Part shown: piece by piece, positions 25,652-34,850 of the stretch
How the letters are laid out: each line of letters begins with the position of its first letter
Numbering within the stretch: the first letter of the stretch is position 1
NCBI GenBank assembly: GCA_022820725.1
Contig: JAJEFA010000017.1
Span: 186,001 to 250,000 of the forward strand
Direction of reading: 5' to 3'
Source: Candidatus Binatia bacterium
GTDB taxonomy: Bacteria > Desulfobacterota > Binatia > Bin18
DNA: 64,000 bases
Notes under the pieces: generated by a model
What the model saw: only the letters and a program-made list of their open reading frames with translations
Told to the model about the DNA's origin: nothing
Database searches by the model: none
Position numbers and translations under genes: made by a program

Positions 25652-26710
25652 ATGGCCAGCGTATTCAACGACTATTACTCGCAAGAGAACCACGGGCCGT
25701 TTGAGCTATTCGATCTTGGCAATTTTTCCCTGGAAGAGGGCGGCACCCTGCACGCCGGCAAGCTCGCCTATACCACCCAGGGGACGCTGAGCGCCCAGAA
25801 GGATAATGCCATCCTGATGCCGACCTGGTACTCGGGAACCAGTAAGATCATGGCTGACGTCCACGTAGGCAAAGGCCGGGCGATCGACCCGGACAAATAT
25901 TTTGTCATTATCGCCAACCAACTCGGCAACGGTCTGTCGAGTTCGCCGTCCAATACACTCGCCCCGTTCAATATGGCGCGCTTCCCGCGCATTCGGATCG
26001 GCGACGACGTCCGCGCTCAGCATAAGCTGGTCACCGAACAGTTTGGTATTGAACGCCTGGAGCTGGTGTGTGGCGGCTCCATGGGCGCGCAGCAGACCTA
26101 TGAGTGGGCGGTGCGCTATCCCGACATGGTCAAGCGCGCGGCTCCGCTGGCCGGCACGGCCAAGAATACACCGCACGACTTTCTGTACGTTGAGACCTTA
26201 AACGAGTCCATCACTTCGGACCCGGCCTGGAATAACGGCTGGTATACCGACCCGCACGCGGTCCAGGTCGGCCTGCGTCGCCAGGCCCGCCTGTGGTCGG
26301 TGATGGGCTTCTGCACCGAGCTGTTCAAGCAGGAAGCCTGGCGGGAGTTGGGTTTCTCTTCCACCGAAGACTTTGTGGTCGGTTTTGTGGAGAACTATTT
26401 TTTGCCCATGGACCCGAACAATCTGTTGTGCATGGCCTGGAAATGGCAGCGGGGGGATGTCAGCCGGCATACCGGCGGTGATCTGAAACAGGCGCTTGAG
26501 CGGATCCGGGCAAAAGTGTTTGTCATGCCGATTGACGAAGATATGTTTTTCCCGCCGCGCGACTGTGAAGCCGAACAGCGGCTCATTCCGAACAGCGAAT
26601 TCCGGGTGCTTCACAGCGTATACGGCCACCTCGGGCTGTTTGGCATTGAGCCGGACTATCTGAACCAAATCGACCAACACCTGGGCGAGCTACTGGCGAT
26701 ACCGGTATAG
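25652..26710 (+). CDS. Alpha/beta hydrolase, homoserine O-acetyltransferase (MetX)-like fold
   Basis: 352 aa after an AAGGAGACGGAGC site. The alpha/beta-hydrolase nucleophile is S143 in VCGGSMGAQQ, and the acid and base are in PIDEDMFFPP and YGHLGLFG. It resembles MetX/homoserine acetyltransferase in overall layout (TTQGTLSAQKDNAILMPTWY; RIRIGDDVRAQHKLV), but MetX-like hydrolases also act on other esters, so the substrate is open. Divergent from the 352-aa/UGSC operon, with 100 bp between starts. Confidence 0.82.
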   Translation: MASVFNDYYSQENHGPFELFDLGNFSLEEGGTLHAGKLAYTTQGTLSAQKDNAILMPTWYSGTSKIMADVHVGKGRAIDPDKYFVIIANQLGNGLSSSPSNTLAPFNMARFPRIRIGDDVRAQHKLVTEQFGIERLELVCGGSMGAQQTYEWAVRYPDMVKRAAPLAGTAKNTPHDFLYVETLNESITSDPAWNNGWYTDPHAVQVGLRRQARLWSVMGFCTELFKQEAWRELGFSSTEDFVVGFVENYFLPMDPNNLLCMAWKWQRGDVSRHTGGDLKQALERIRAKVFVMPIDEDMFFPPRDCEAEQRLIPNSEFRVLHSVYGHLGLFGIEPDYLNQIDQHLGELLAIPV

Positions 26711-26769
26711 CATTCTCCCGTCTGAAGCAGACCCTTGGCTCTCTTTCGACAGTGGTGTATGCAAGGTGT

Positions 26770-26973
26770 ATGTCACGCACGAACGTAAATATCGACGATG
26801 AGGCCTGCGCCGAAATCATGCGTCGCTACCGCCTGACCTCCAAACGCGAGGCGATCAATCTGGCACTTCGCGCACTTGCAGCGGAGCCCCTTGACGTTGA
26901 TGAAGCCAAACAACTTCGCGGGTCGGGTTGGGACGGTGACCTCGACGAAATACGGTCTGGTCGCTCAACGTGA
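26770..26973 (+). CDS. vapB: VapB-type antitoxin
   Basis: 67 aa from the ATG at 26770 (AAGGTG directly before). The N-terminal ribbon-helix-helix is SRTNVNIDDEACAEIMRRY, with TSKREAINLALRALA, as in the DUF2191-type VapB antitoxins. The C-terminal tail (GSGWDGDLDEIRSG) is the kind that inserts into the toxin active site. The stop overlaps the vapC start by 3 bp. The pair is expected to repress its own promoter; that is a family property, not seen here. Confidence 0.88.
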   Translation: MSRTNVNIDDEACAEIMRRYRLTSKREAINLALRALAAEPLDVDEAKQLRGSGWDGDLDEIRSGRST

Positions 26974-27356
26974 TTCTGATAGATACGTCCGCCTGGGTCG
27001 AGTTCCTTCGAGACACTGGCTCACCTGTCTGCAATCGAGTCGAGGCGCTGCTCGAAAGCGAAATCGCGATCTGCGATGCGGTCCGGATGGAAGTGCTCGC
27101 TGGCGCACGGAATGAGCGGCACCTGCACAGCCTTCGCCGGTTACTTGCGCGCGCAGTCCTCATGCCGACGCTCTCAAGGGACTACGACGAGGCGGCTGTT
27201 CTTTATCGATACTGTCGGCAAGAAGGGGAAACCGTTCGCAAGCTCATTGACTGTCTTATCGGGGCAGTTGCCATTCGCACCGATACGACCGTTCTTCATA
27301 AGGACATCGACTTCGAGGTGCTGGCACGCCATACGCCTCTGAAAATCGATGGATGA
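26970..27356 (+). CDS. vapC: VapC-type PIN-domain ribonuclease toxin
   Basis: 128 aa, GTG start overlapping the vapB stop (GTGA). The four PIN acidic residues are present: D5 (LIDTSAWVEFL), E41 (VRMEVLAG), D94 (LIDCLIGA) and D112 (HKDIDFE). It is complete and probably active; VapC toxins cleave tRNA or rRNA. It forms an intact TA pair with vapB, unlike the broken AbrB/PIN locus at 5.2-7.0 kb. Confidence 0.92.
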   Translation: MILIDTSAWVEFLRDTGSPVCNRVEALLESEIAICDAVRMEVLAGARNERHLHSLRRLLARAVLMPTLSRDYDEAAVLYRYCRQEGETVRKLIDCLIGAVAIRTDTTVLHKDIDFEVLARHTPLKIDG

Positions 27357-27373
27357 ATCATCAGTTCAGAACT

Positions 27374-28825
27374 TTATTTCTCCATACCCAGAAATGCCTT
27401 GACCCGCTCCGTACACCGCGCGGTGTCGAAATCCCGATGCAGGCTGGCCGTAATCATGCTGGGGTCGCCGGCGTAGAACATTTCGTACAGCTCGTGCCGG
27501 GAGCCAAAATCGGAGCCAACCAGGTCCCAGGCCAGCTTAAAGAGCCGAACCTTGTCACGGGCCGGGATGCGGGCGCCGCGATAGTATTTTTCCAGGTCCG
27601 GGCCGGTCGGCCCGTCAAAAGCCGAGAATGTCGCCGGAAGCTGCATCAGCCCGCCCGCGCCAATCCGACGTATCATGGCCATCAAGCGCGGGTAGATGCG
27701 CGGCCCCCAGACCCGTCCGACCTGGAGGGGTGTCAAGGCCGGGTAGATGGCCCCGTTAGTCGGGTCAATTTCGGCCTCGTGTTCCGCCGCCAGTAGGATG
27801 GATTTGATAATTTCCACGTAGCTGGCGGCCTCACCCAGGGTCTCCTGGACAACAGGTTTGTCCTGAACCCCGATGGCTTCGGCCATGAGGCTGAGCGTAC
27901 CGTAGACAAACTCGAGCTTGGACAGCAGCCGTGTATTGGTCTGGTGGGCTGTCCATTCTCGAATGCGGGTACCGGCATACATCTGGCCGACCAGATTAAC
28001 GTCTTTGTGCAAAAAAACGCGCTCCCAGGGGATAACCACATCATCAAAAACCGCGACCGCGTCCATCTCGTCAAACCGGGCGCTCAACGGATGATCTTCG
28101 ACCGCACCCGGCCGGGTGAAGGACTCCCGACACAGAATCTTCAGCCCCGGCGAGGCAACCGGGATGATAAAGACCATGGCATAGTCTGACTCTGCTTCGG
28201 TCAGGGTTGGCGGAAAGGGCCAGGCCAGAATCTCATCGGCGAACGGCGCGGCCGTGGCGATCATTTTCGCGCCGCGAATCACCAGCCCCTCGGCGGTCTC
28301 GTCGACAACCCCGAGACACTGATAGGGGTCGTCCTGCTCGGCCCGGTTCTTGGAGCGGTCCACCTGTGGATCAACCAAGGTATGGGTGAGAAACAGGTCA
28401 TGCTCGCGGCAGTGCTCATAATAGTCCAAGACGCGTTCCCGGCACTCCGGACTCTGCTGGGCAAAATAGTCGGCCTTGGCCGCCCAGGCGGTGACCATGG
28501 CATTGAGAAAGTCCGCACTACGGCCCATCATGCCACAGGTCGCGTCTGCCCAGGCCTTGCTCATGACCCGCCGCCGTACGAGATCGTTCTGTGTTCGCGG
28601 GATCAGAAACGACAGACCGACGGGATCGCCGCTTGTCGGTGAGGGGTAGCATAGCGTGTCCTGATAGGCCGGGTCGTGCTGCATGTCGTATAAACGCGCA
28701 ACACTCTCGACCGCGGCTCGAAAGGCCGGATGGGTGGTGACATCTTCGACGCGTTCGTTGCCAAGCCAGACCTCACGCCGGTCTCGCAGTCCCGCGATAA
28801 ACTCTGCTCCGGTACGTGCACCCAT
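27374..28825 (-). CDS. 4-hydroxyphenylacetate 3-monooxygenase (HpaB)-family flavin oxygenase
   Basis: 483 aa, the HpaB length. Family blocks: RTGAEFIAGLRD at the start, DPVGLSFLIPRTQNDL, GLVIRGAKMIATAAPFADEIL, FDDVVIPWERVFLHKD, and ATFSAFDGPTGPDLEKYYRG near the C-terminus. HpaB-type enzymes are FADH2-dependent oxygenases (reduced flavin supplied by a separate reductase) that hydroxylate phenols; the fold is acyl-CoA dehydrogenase-like. No reductase partner gene is next to it. The substrate is not determined; the family also contains pyrrole- and dehydratase-type members. Confidence 0.9.
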   Translation of the reverse strand: MGARTGAEFIAGLRDRREVWLGNERVEDVTTHPAFRAAVESVARLYDMQHDPAYQDTLCYPSPTSGDPVGLSFLIPRTQNDLVRRRVMSKAWADATCGMMGRSADFLNAMVTAWAAKADYFAQQSPECRERVLDYYEHCREHDLFLTHTLVDPQVDRSKNRAEQDDPYQCLGVVDETAEGLVIRGAKMIATAAPFADEILAWPFPPTLTEAESDYAMVFIIPVASPGLKILCRESFTRPGAVEDHPLSARFDEMDAVAVFDDVVIPWERVFLHKDVNLVGQMYAGTRIREWTAHQTNTRLLSKLEFVYGTLSLMAEAIGVQDKPVVQETLGEAASYVEIIKSILLAAEHEAEIDPTNGAIYPALTPLQVGRVWGPRIYPRLMAMIRRIGAGGLMQLPATFSAFDGPTGPDLEKYYRGARIPARDKVRLFKLAWDLVGSDFGSRHELYEMFYAGDPSMITASLHRDFDTARCTERVKAFLGMEK

Positions 28826-28872
28826 GATCGCTATCCTTTACCCCCGCTCCTCTATAGATCAGTCCGGGCTCG

Positions 28873-29355
28873 TCAGACAAGACGCGCTATTCCTTTCGCA
28901 CTCACCCGATCCACTCGACCATGATTCGGAAGAGCAACCCGAAGTCTGCGTCGAAAGCTGTCCAGCCTGGGTTGACGCGAAAAGAAATACAGATGGGCCG
29001 GACACGTGCAGTCGGATGCGCCAAAGCCGGGAAGGGGAATCGATGCGCCCGGCATGCGCGCAAAAATATCAGCCCAGGCATGCTCCCGGCGAACGGAATC
29101 GTAGGAATACCAGACATCTCGAAGCGTGGCTGCCCGGCGGAGATAATCAATATGCCAATGCGGACGGGTCGCCAGCCGAGAATGATGACCGACCCGCGCC
29201 CGTACGCCTCCCGGTCCCAGGGCACTGCCAACGTAGACGTAGCAGCCCGGCTCAACGGTGAGCCGGCCCAGCCGCCCAACCCGGACGGTCCGCTGGCGGT
29301 CCGCTGGCAGGATAAGGGCATAGGTGCCGGGGCGCGCATTCATTTCCAGGGCCAT
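28873..29355 (-). CDS. GIY-YIG nuclease-family protein (DUF123)
   Basis: 160 aa. The DUF123 core is present: GTYALILPADR, VGRLGRLTVEPGCYVYVGSA, then LGPGGVRARVGHH and HWHIDYLRRA. The C-terminal GASDCTCPAHLYFF matches the usual G-x-S-D-C-x-C-x-x-H-L stretch. This is a minimal GIY-YIG-like fold of unknown cellular role. It starts 37 bp from the divergent CHAD gene. Confidence 0.86.
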   Translation of the reverse strand: MALEMNARPGTYALILPADRQRTVRVGRLGRLTVEPGCYVYVGSALGPGGVRARVGHHSRLATRPHWHIDYLRRAATLRDVWYSYDSVRREHAWADIFARMPGASIPLPGFGASDCTCPAHLYFFSRQPRLDSFRRRLRVALPNHGRVDRVSAKGIARLV

Positions 29356-29391
29356 CTTTATTAGTCCTCACAGGTCTCTATACTACAAGGG

Positions 29392-30933
29392 ATGCGCGGG
29401 GACATGTCTCATAACAGATCAGAGCCGGGCCTGCGTGCGCGGGCTCGCTATACCTTGCCAGAGAGCACGACTCAGGACCAGTTTCTGCGTCAATTGCAGG
29501 CGCGTTTTCCCGTTGCGCTCGCCTCCTTAGGAACCCAGACGCGGCACTATTTCGACACTTTTGACTGGCGTTTGTTTCGGCGTGGACTGGCATTGTGTCA
29601 GACGCACGATACGGCTGCGCTCTGGTCGCTGGACCACCGTCCGGTGAGCGAACGCACTCCCTGCCTGGCGCTGCTGCCCTGCGTGGGCGAGTGGGTGGAG
29701 AGTCCCCTTAAAGCCCAACTCCTGCCGCTGGTCTCAATCCGGGCGCTGATGGAGCGGGCGGTCGTGCACGCCGCGTATTTTGCGCTGGCAGAGCAGGCGG
29801 CCCCCCATCGCCCAGTGGCGCACATTGTTTTTGAAGAGGGCGCAGCAATAGACTATGGACGGATCGTCCCGCTTCCGACCCAGGTCGAGGTTGCAGCCTA
29901 TGCCGGGTCGGCCGTGACCGGTGAACTGCGCGCGTGGCTGGACTCCTTGGGCCTGACAGCGGTTTCCCCGAGCGGTCCTGCGGCCGCCCTGTACACCGTC
30001 CAGCAGGCTCGGGCGTATTCCGCGAAACTTGCTTTCACCTTCGAGCCCGACATGCGGGCTGAGCATGCGGTGCGCACGATTCTGGCCTTTCTGCTCGACA
30101 TCGTCAGACAGAATCGGCCGGGTATCCTTCACGATATCGATACCGAGTCTTTGCACGATTTTCGGGTCGCCGTTCGGCGCGCCCGGTCCTTGCTCGGCCA
30201 ACTGCCCAAGGTGCTTCCGGTGCGCTTGACCAAACAACTGCGCAAGGACCTGTCTTTTTTGGGGTGCCTGACCAACCACCTGCGCGACCTGGACGTGTTA
30301 TTGCTCCAGCAAGTCGACTATCTGACCGCCGTGCCGCCAGACCTGCGACCGGATATGGAGCCACTCTTTCGCGCCGTTCAGCAGGAACGCCATGCCACCC
30401 ATCACCGGCTGGTAGAGGCGCTGAACACCCCGCGGTCTGAGGCCATTCTTCAGCGCTGGGAAAGCGCGACAACGGAGACGAAAGCCAGGGGGCCGCAGGC
30501 GGAACGCAAGCTGGCCAAGCTGGTCCGAAAAGCCATCCGCGGGCAGTGTCAACGGATGCTCACCGCCGCACCGCCTGACACTCTCAGGGACAGCACCCCC
30601 GAGCACCTGCACAGACTGCGTATCGCCTGTAAGAAGCTGCGCTATATGTTCGAGTTTTTTGCCAGCGCGTTTCCCAGGGAGATGACGGCGGAACCGGTCC
30701 GACGGCTGCGTATCCTCCAGGATGTACTCGGTCAACTCAACGATCTCGATGTCCAGCGGCAGATGCTGCGAGAACTTACCCGTGCAGTGCCGGGTTCGTC
30801 CGACCAGCGGCACCGCATTGATACCGCAGTCCATCTCCTGACGCAGACCTTTGAAACACGGCAGGAGCAACTGCGCGCGCAAGTCCATACGACCTTTACG
30901 GACTTTATCGTCGAGGTCGCTCCGTGGTCATAA
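29392..30933 (+). CDS. CHAD-domain protein
   Basis: 513 aa (starts at 29392 or 29404). Residues 230-510 are the CHAD domain, with histidine-rich helical motifs SLHDFRVAVRRARSLL and LHRLRIACKKLRYMFEFFA, and NHLRDLDVLL/QLNDLDVQ repeats. CHAD domains bind polyphosphate. The N-terminal 200 residues (HYFDTFDWRLFRRGLALC) look like a diverged CYTH-like domain, as in CYTH-CHAD fusions. It converges on a separate CYTH gene with a 32-bp gap. Confidence 0.9.
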   Translation: MRGDMSHNRSEPGLRARARYTLPESTTQDQFLRQLQARFPVALASLGTQTRHYFDTFDWRLFRRGLALCQTHDTAALWSLDHRPVSERTPCLALLPCVGEWVESPLKAQLLPLVSIRALMERAVVHAAYFALAEQAAPHRPVAHIVFEEGAAIDYGRIVPLPTQVEVAAYAGSAVTGELRAWLDSLGLTAVSPSGPAAALYTVQQARAYSAKLAFTFEPDMRAEHAVRTILAFLLDIVRQNRPGILHDIDTESLHDFRVAVRRARSLLGQLPKVLPVRLTKQLRKDLSFLGCLTNHLRDLDVLLLQQVDYLTAVPPDLRPDMEPLFRAVQQERHATHHRLVEALNTPRSEAILQRWESATTETKARGPQAERKLAKLVRKAIRGQCQRMLTAAPPDTLRDSTPEHLHRLRIACKKLRYMFEFFASAFPREMTAEPVRRLRILQDVLGQLNDLDVQRQMLRELTRAVPGSSDQRHRIDTAVHLLTQTFETRQEQLRAQVHTTFTDFIVEVAPWS

Positions 30934-30965
30934 AACGAAACGCTAAGGAGGACGGTTCACGAGCC

Positions 30966-31673
30966 TCACCCGCCTGATTGTGGTGGGCTTGCATAGGGGA
31001 CTTTCCACACCCCTGGACCGTATAAGAGGGCCAGCCCGCGATGCAGCTTGTTGTCGCGTGACGGGTGTAAGGGAAAACGCTCCTGGAGAAAACGGCTGAT
31101 CCGTCTCAGCTCATCCTGCGTACCGGTCTCCAGTTCGACTTCGACTTCATAAAACGTGGCAAAGGTGCGCTCAGGCGCCTTCGGGTCACGGTAGCGCGCC
31201 GTATCGAGTGCCAACTCTGCCAGTGCCGCTGCTTGGGGCTGGGCGCTCCGCTTGATGGCCAGGCGCTGCCGCTCCACCTCGGAAATCAGAATGGGAGCCA
31301 GCGTCTGGCCGGTCGCGACGGTCGGTAAACCGTCGGTCAATTCTTCCGGCGGGACGAAGGGAAAGGCTGGAGCACTGGGTAGCACCACTGTCCGTTCCGG
31401 GCGCGCGTGAATAGCCCCTTTGACCTGTCCCTGTCCCTTGGTCGAGACTTCCCAGCCATCGTCCCCTATGCGCCGGAGACGCAGGGCGAGCGCATGCCGG
31501 GCGATGAGGAAGTCGGCCGTATCCAGATAGGTTGTCTGCAACTGTAAGGTCGGACGGCGTTCAAGACAAAAAGGGCCGAACTGGGAGCAGGCCGCGATCT
31601 GATCGAAGACCACCGCGTCCTCAGTGAGGAGTTTGACTTCAACTTCCTGCAGGACTGCGCCCGTGGTTGTCAT
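30966..31673 (-). CDS. CYTH-domain (triphosphate tunnel metalloenzyme) protein
   Basis: 235 aa from the ATG at 31673. The CYTH signature ExExK is E-V-E-V-K near the N-terminus (LQEVEVKLL). Other tunnel residues fit: TTYLDTADFLIARHALALRLRR, EVSTKGQG and FYEVEVELETG, with SRDNKLHRGLALL at the end. Family activities include inorganic triphosphatase and adenylate cyclase class IV. With CHAD next door and a PPK2 at 12.5 kb, a triphosphatase/polyphosphate role is the most likely. A 190-bp divergent gap separates it from the amidohydrolase at 31863. Confidence 0.9.
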   Translation of the reverse strand: MTTTGAVLQEVEVKLLTEDAVVFDQIAACSQFGPFCLERRPTLQLQTTYLDTADFLIARHALALRLRRIGDDGWEVSTKGQGQVKGAIHARPERTVVLPSAPAFPFVPPEELTDGLPTVATGQTLAPILISEVERQRLAIKRSAQPQAAALAELALDTARYRDPKAPERTFATFYEVEVELETGTQDELRRISRFLQERFPLHPSRDNKLHRGLALLYGPGVWKVPYASPPQSGG

Positions 31674-31862
31674 TGGTCTGAAAGTCCTTTCGCCTCCCCT
31701 CGGCGGAGCTGTGTGCTGTATGACAGAGGAGAAGGATTGTCGGCTTTCTCCAACCTGTGTGTCAAGCCCTCCGGAGGAGTAGAACGCTTGACCCTGCCCG
31801 CGTGAACAGGATAGGGATACGGCACGTGAAAAAGCTCGGAACCATACAGGGAGGGGAAAGAG

Positions 31863-33545
31863 ATGTCCTACGATCTGCTGATTAAGAATGGCACGGTGGT
31901 TGATGGGAGCGGCACGCAGCCGGTCCGGACCGATATCGCGGTGGCAGAGGGGAAGATTGCTGAAATTGGGAAAATCAGCGACGGCGCAAAAAAGGTCATT
32001 GATGCGTCCGACCTGACGGTCACCCCCGGCTTTATCGACCACCATACCCACTATGATGCCCAGATCTGTTGGGACCCGGTCATCTCTCCGTCGTCCTGGC
32101 ACGGTGTGACCAGCGTCATCATGGGCAATTGTGGCGTGGGTCTGGCGCCGTGCAAATCCGAGGTGCGCGAGATTGCAGCCTGGGATCTCGTCAATGTCGA
32201 GGCCATTCCTTTTGATGTGCTGTCACAGGGCGTGACCTGGGACTGGGAAACATTCCCCGAATACATGGACGCCGCGGCTAAACGAGGCTCGGGGATCAAC
32301 CTCGGGTTTATGGCTCCCCTGACCCCGTTTCGCCATTACGTCATGGGTGAAGAATCCATGGAGCGGGCCGCCACGCCGGAGGAAACAACCCGAATTGCCG
32401 CGCTCCTGCGTGAGGCCATGCAGGCCGGGGCGTTTGGCTTCTCAACCACCAACGGCCCGCAGCATATCGGCTATCAGGGCCGGCCGCTCGCCTGCCGCCT
32501 GGCCAGCTTTGACGAACTGGCCGCCTACGCGGGTGTCCTCAAGGACCTTGGCCGGGGCTCGATTGAACTCGCCCTGAACGACCAGCCGGGTGTTGTCACA
32601 GAGAGCGACTATGCCTTACTCGACCATTTGGGCACGGAGAGTAATCGTCCGGTGACCTGGCTGGCCATGCTGTCACGCGACGACCAGCCCGATGTCTGTA
32701 TGGAAACGCTCCGCCAGACCGAGTCCCTGATTCAGCGCGGGATCGTGCCGCAGGTCACCTGCCGGCCGCTCAGCGTGCAGGTCAACCTGCGCAACCCGTT
32801 CATTTTCGCCAATCTGGAGTGCTGGAATCCGGCCTTTAACAAGTCGGAAGAGGAGCAGAGCGCGCTCTACCGTGACCCCGACTTCCGTCAGGCCTGGCGC
32901 AAAACCTTTGAGCAGCCCAGGGTCTTTCCTGGGAAGTGGGACCGGGTCGATATCCAGGAAGTCAGCAATCCGGCGCTCAAACAGTACGAGGGCAAAACGG
33001 TTGACGAGGTGGCCCGCGAGCGGGGGAAGGACGGACTGGACACCTTTCTCGACCTGGCCATTGAGGACAATCTGAATATCCAGTACGTCATGGCTCTCTT
33101 TAACGCGGACGAAAATCGGGTGGCCGAACTCATTACCCATCCCAACACGATGATCGGTCTGTCGGACGGCGGCGCTCATGTGGACATGCTGTGCGACGCG
33201 GGCTACTGCACCTATCTGCTCGGCACCTGGGTGCGTGAAAAGCAACTCATGCCGATTGAGCGGGCGGTCCAGCGCATTACCTCCGAGCCGGCCCGGTTCT
33301 TTGGCGTGCCCAATCGGGGCGTACTGGCCGAAGGCATGGCCGCCGATATTGCCGTTTTCGATGCCGCTACCATCGGCTCGCCCAGGCGGCCCGAGATGCG
33401 CCACGACCTGCCCGGCGGCGGGCGGCGTCTGGTCGTCCCCGCTCAGGGGGTGATGCACACGATTGTGAACGGCGAGGTCTTGTACCAAGACCAGCAGCAT
33501 ACCGGCGACCTGCCCGGTCAAGTGCTGCGGGCCGGAGCCGCCTAG
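31863..33545 (+). CDS. Amidohydrolase family 3 / D-aminoacylase-type protein
   Basis: 560 aa. GAGGGGAAAGAG precedes the start. The N-terminal beta-sandwich start (YDLLIKNGTVVDGSG) leads to the metal motif H61-T-H63 in GFIDHHTHYDAQ. GNCGVGLAPC and the late GLSDGGAHVDML and EGMAADIAVFD are D-aminoacylase/N-acyl-D-amino-acid deacylase-like. About 560 aa is longer than classical D-aminoacylase (480-500) but usual for this subgroup. Could be a deacylase or a cyclic-amide hydrolase. Confidence 0.9.
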   Translation: MSYDLLIKNGTVVDGSGTQPVRTDIAVAEGKIAEIGKISDGAKKVIDASDLTVTPGFIDHHTHYDAQICWDPVISPSSWHGVTSVIMGNCGVGLAPCKSEVREIAAWDLVNVEAIPFDVLSQGVTWDWETFPEYMDAAAKRGSGINLGFMAPLTPFRHYVMGEESMERAATPEETTRIAALLREAMQAGAFGFSTTNGPQHIGYQGRPLACRLASFDELAAYAGVLKDLGRGSIELALNDQPGVVTESDYALLDHLGTESNRPVTWLAMLSRDDQPDVCMETLRQTESLIQRGIVPQVTCRPLSVQVNLRNPFIFANLECWNPAFNKSEEEQSALYRDPDFRQAWRKTFEQPRVFPGKWDRVDIQEVSNPALKQYEGKTVDEVARERGKDGLDTFLDLAIEDNLNIQYVMALFNADENRVAELITHPNTMIGLSDGGAHVDMLCDAGYCTYLLGTWVREKQLMPIERAVQRITSEPARFFGVPNRGVLAEGMAADIAVFDAATIGSPRRPEMRHDLPGGGRRLVVPAQGVMHTIVNGEVLYQDQQHTGDLPGQVLRAGAA

Positions 33546-33568
33546 TCCGCTTTTTCTCCAGCCACGCG

Positions 33569-33635
33569 CCCCTCCCCGGAGGGGCGCTGAAACATCCCCT
33601 CTCGGGAGGGGTGCCGCGAAGCGGCGGGGTGGGTT
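33569..33635 (+). repeat. REP-like palindromic repeat with an extra hairpin
   Basis: First hairpin CCCCTCC-CC-GGAGGGG near 33569-33584, then the full unit at 33596-33635: CCCCTC-TCGG-GAGGGG, TGCCGC-GAAG-CGGC, GGGTGGGTT. It lies 24 bp after the amidohydrolase stop and 60 bp before the hsdR remnant, and probably ends the amidohydrolase transcript. Confidence 0.72.
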
Positions 33636-33697
33636 TCCCCTTCTGCACGATATAAACACTCCCGCCCATCCAAAACCACAATAACAACACCACGGAC

Positions 33698-34377
33698 ATG
33701 GCCAGAGCCAACCAGACCCCGGAACAAGCTGCTCGCGAAAATATTGACAGCTTGCTCACTCAGGCCGGCTGGGCGGTCCAGGACAAAAATGGCATCGATC
33801 CCAAGGCGAGTCTCGGCCTTGCCATACGTGAATACCAGACCGATACCGGCCCGGCCGACTATGTGCTCTTCATCGACCGGAAACCCGTCGGCGTGGTCGA
33901 GGCCAAGCCGGAACACTGGGGCCAGAAGATCACGACGGTCGAGGAGCAATCTAGGCGCTACGCGTCCGCAAAACTCAAATGGGTAAGTAACAGCCAGCCC
34001 TTACCCTTCGTGTACGAAAGCACCGGGGTGGTCACCCGTTTCACCGACAGCCGCGACCCGCGACCGCGCTCGTGGCCTTGGTCCGCCGTGTCTGCGGCAT
34101 TGACGCGACAATTTCACCCTATTCGGAAACCGTGCGCCACAACTTCCAAAATTGGATCATGACGCACCACAGCGGCAGCGGTGAGAAGTTCAACGAGGAG
34201 CAGATGGACTGGCTGCGCATGATCCGCGACCACATCATCACCTCGTTTCATCTGGACCGCGACGATCTGGACATGGCGCCGTTCGACGGTAAAGGCGGCA
34301 TGGGGCAGACGCACAATCTCTTCGGCGACCGGATGGATGATGTGATTGACGAACTGAATGAGGCGTTAGCCGCATGA
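33698..34377 (+). pseudogene. hsdR: Type I restriction enzyme R subunit, internally deleted
   Basis: The first ~125 residues are an HsdR N-terminus: ENIDSLLTQAGWAVQD, then the PD-(D/E)xK nuclease core DYVLFIDRKPVGVVEAK and GVVTRFTDSRDP. After about 34065 the frame changes and what follows in the +1 frame is the HsdR C-terminus (ALVRRVCGIDATISPYSE, FNEEQMDWLRMIRDHI, and DVIDELNEALAA before the stop at 34377). About 2 kb of the helicase part is missing and the join is out of frame. Not functional. Confidence 0.85.
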
Positions 34378-34508
34378 AGGGAGAAGGAAAAAGGATCATG
34401 CGGGCGACAGACCGTGCGTTGGTTTTGACCAACATTTCTTCCTTTCGCCTTTCTCCTTTTGCCTTAGGTCGCCAACGCTGCATGGAGACAGGGGGCCGGT
34501 CTCAGTGC

Positions 34509-34850
34509 TCACCGAGTCGCAGTTTGGACGTCCCCCGTCGCGCTTCCCTCCGCGCCGAGCGCCTGCACGACCGAATCCGGATCGTGGTCTATCACGGTCA
34601 GCAGTACGCGGGCGGCCCGGTCTGGAACCCGGCGGCCCTGTTCCCAGTCCTGCACGGCGCGCACATCGAGGCCAAAACGGTCTGCGAATTTCTGCCGGCT
34701 CAGCTTCAGACGTTTGCGAAGGGCGACGATCCGTCCAGCGCTGGGGTCGTCCACGATCCGGCAGGAAAGCGCTGTCTCACCGCGCACATGGGCAAGCACC
34801 TCGCCCAGGGCTGTTGCAATCTCTTGGCCGATGTTGGTGCGTTCCTTCAT
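34509..34850 (-). CDS. higA: HigA-type helix-turn-helix antitoxin
   Basis: 113 aa. Starts in the ATGA overlap with the toxin stop. The C-terminal HTH is VALRKRLKLSRQKFADRFG with LDVRAVQDWEQGRRVPD, as in HigA/XRE antitoxins. Toxin-first order is typical of higBA. The pair lies intact in the middle of the wrecked type I restriction locus. Confidence 0.86.
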   Translation of the reverse strand: MKERTNIGQEIATALGEVLAHVRGETALSCRIVDDPSAGRIVALRKRLKLSRQKFADRFGLDVRAVQDWEQGRRVPDRAARVLLTVIDHDPDSVVQALGAEGSATGDVQTATR

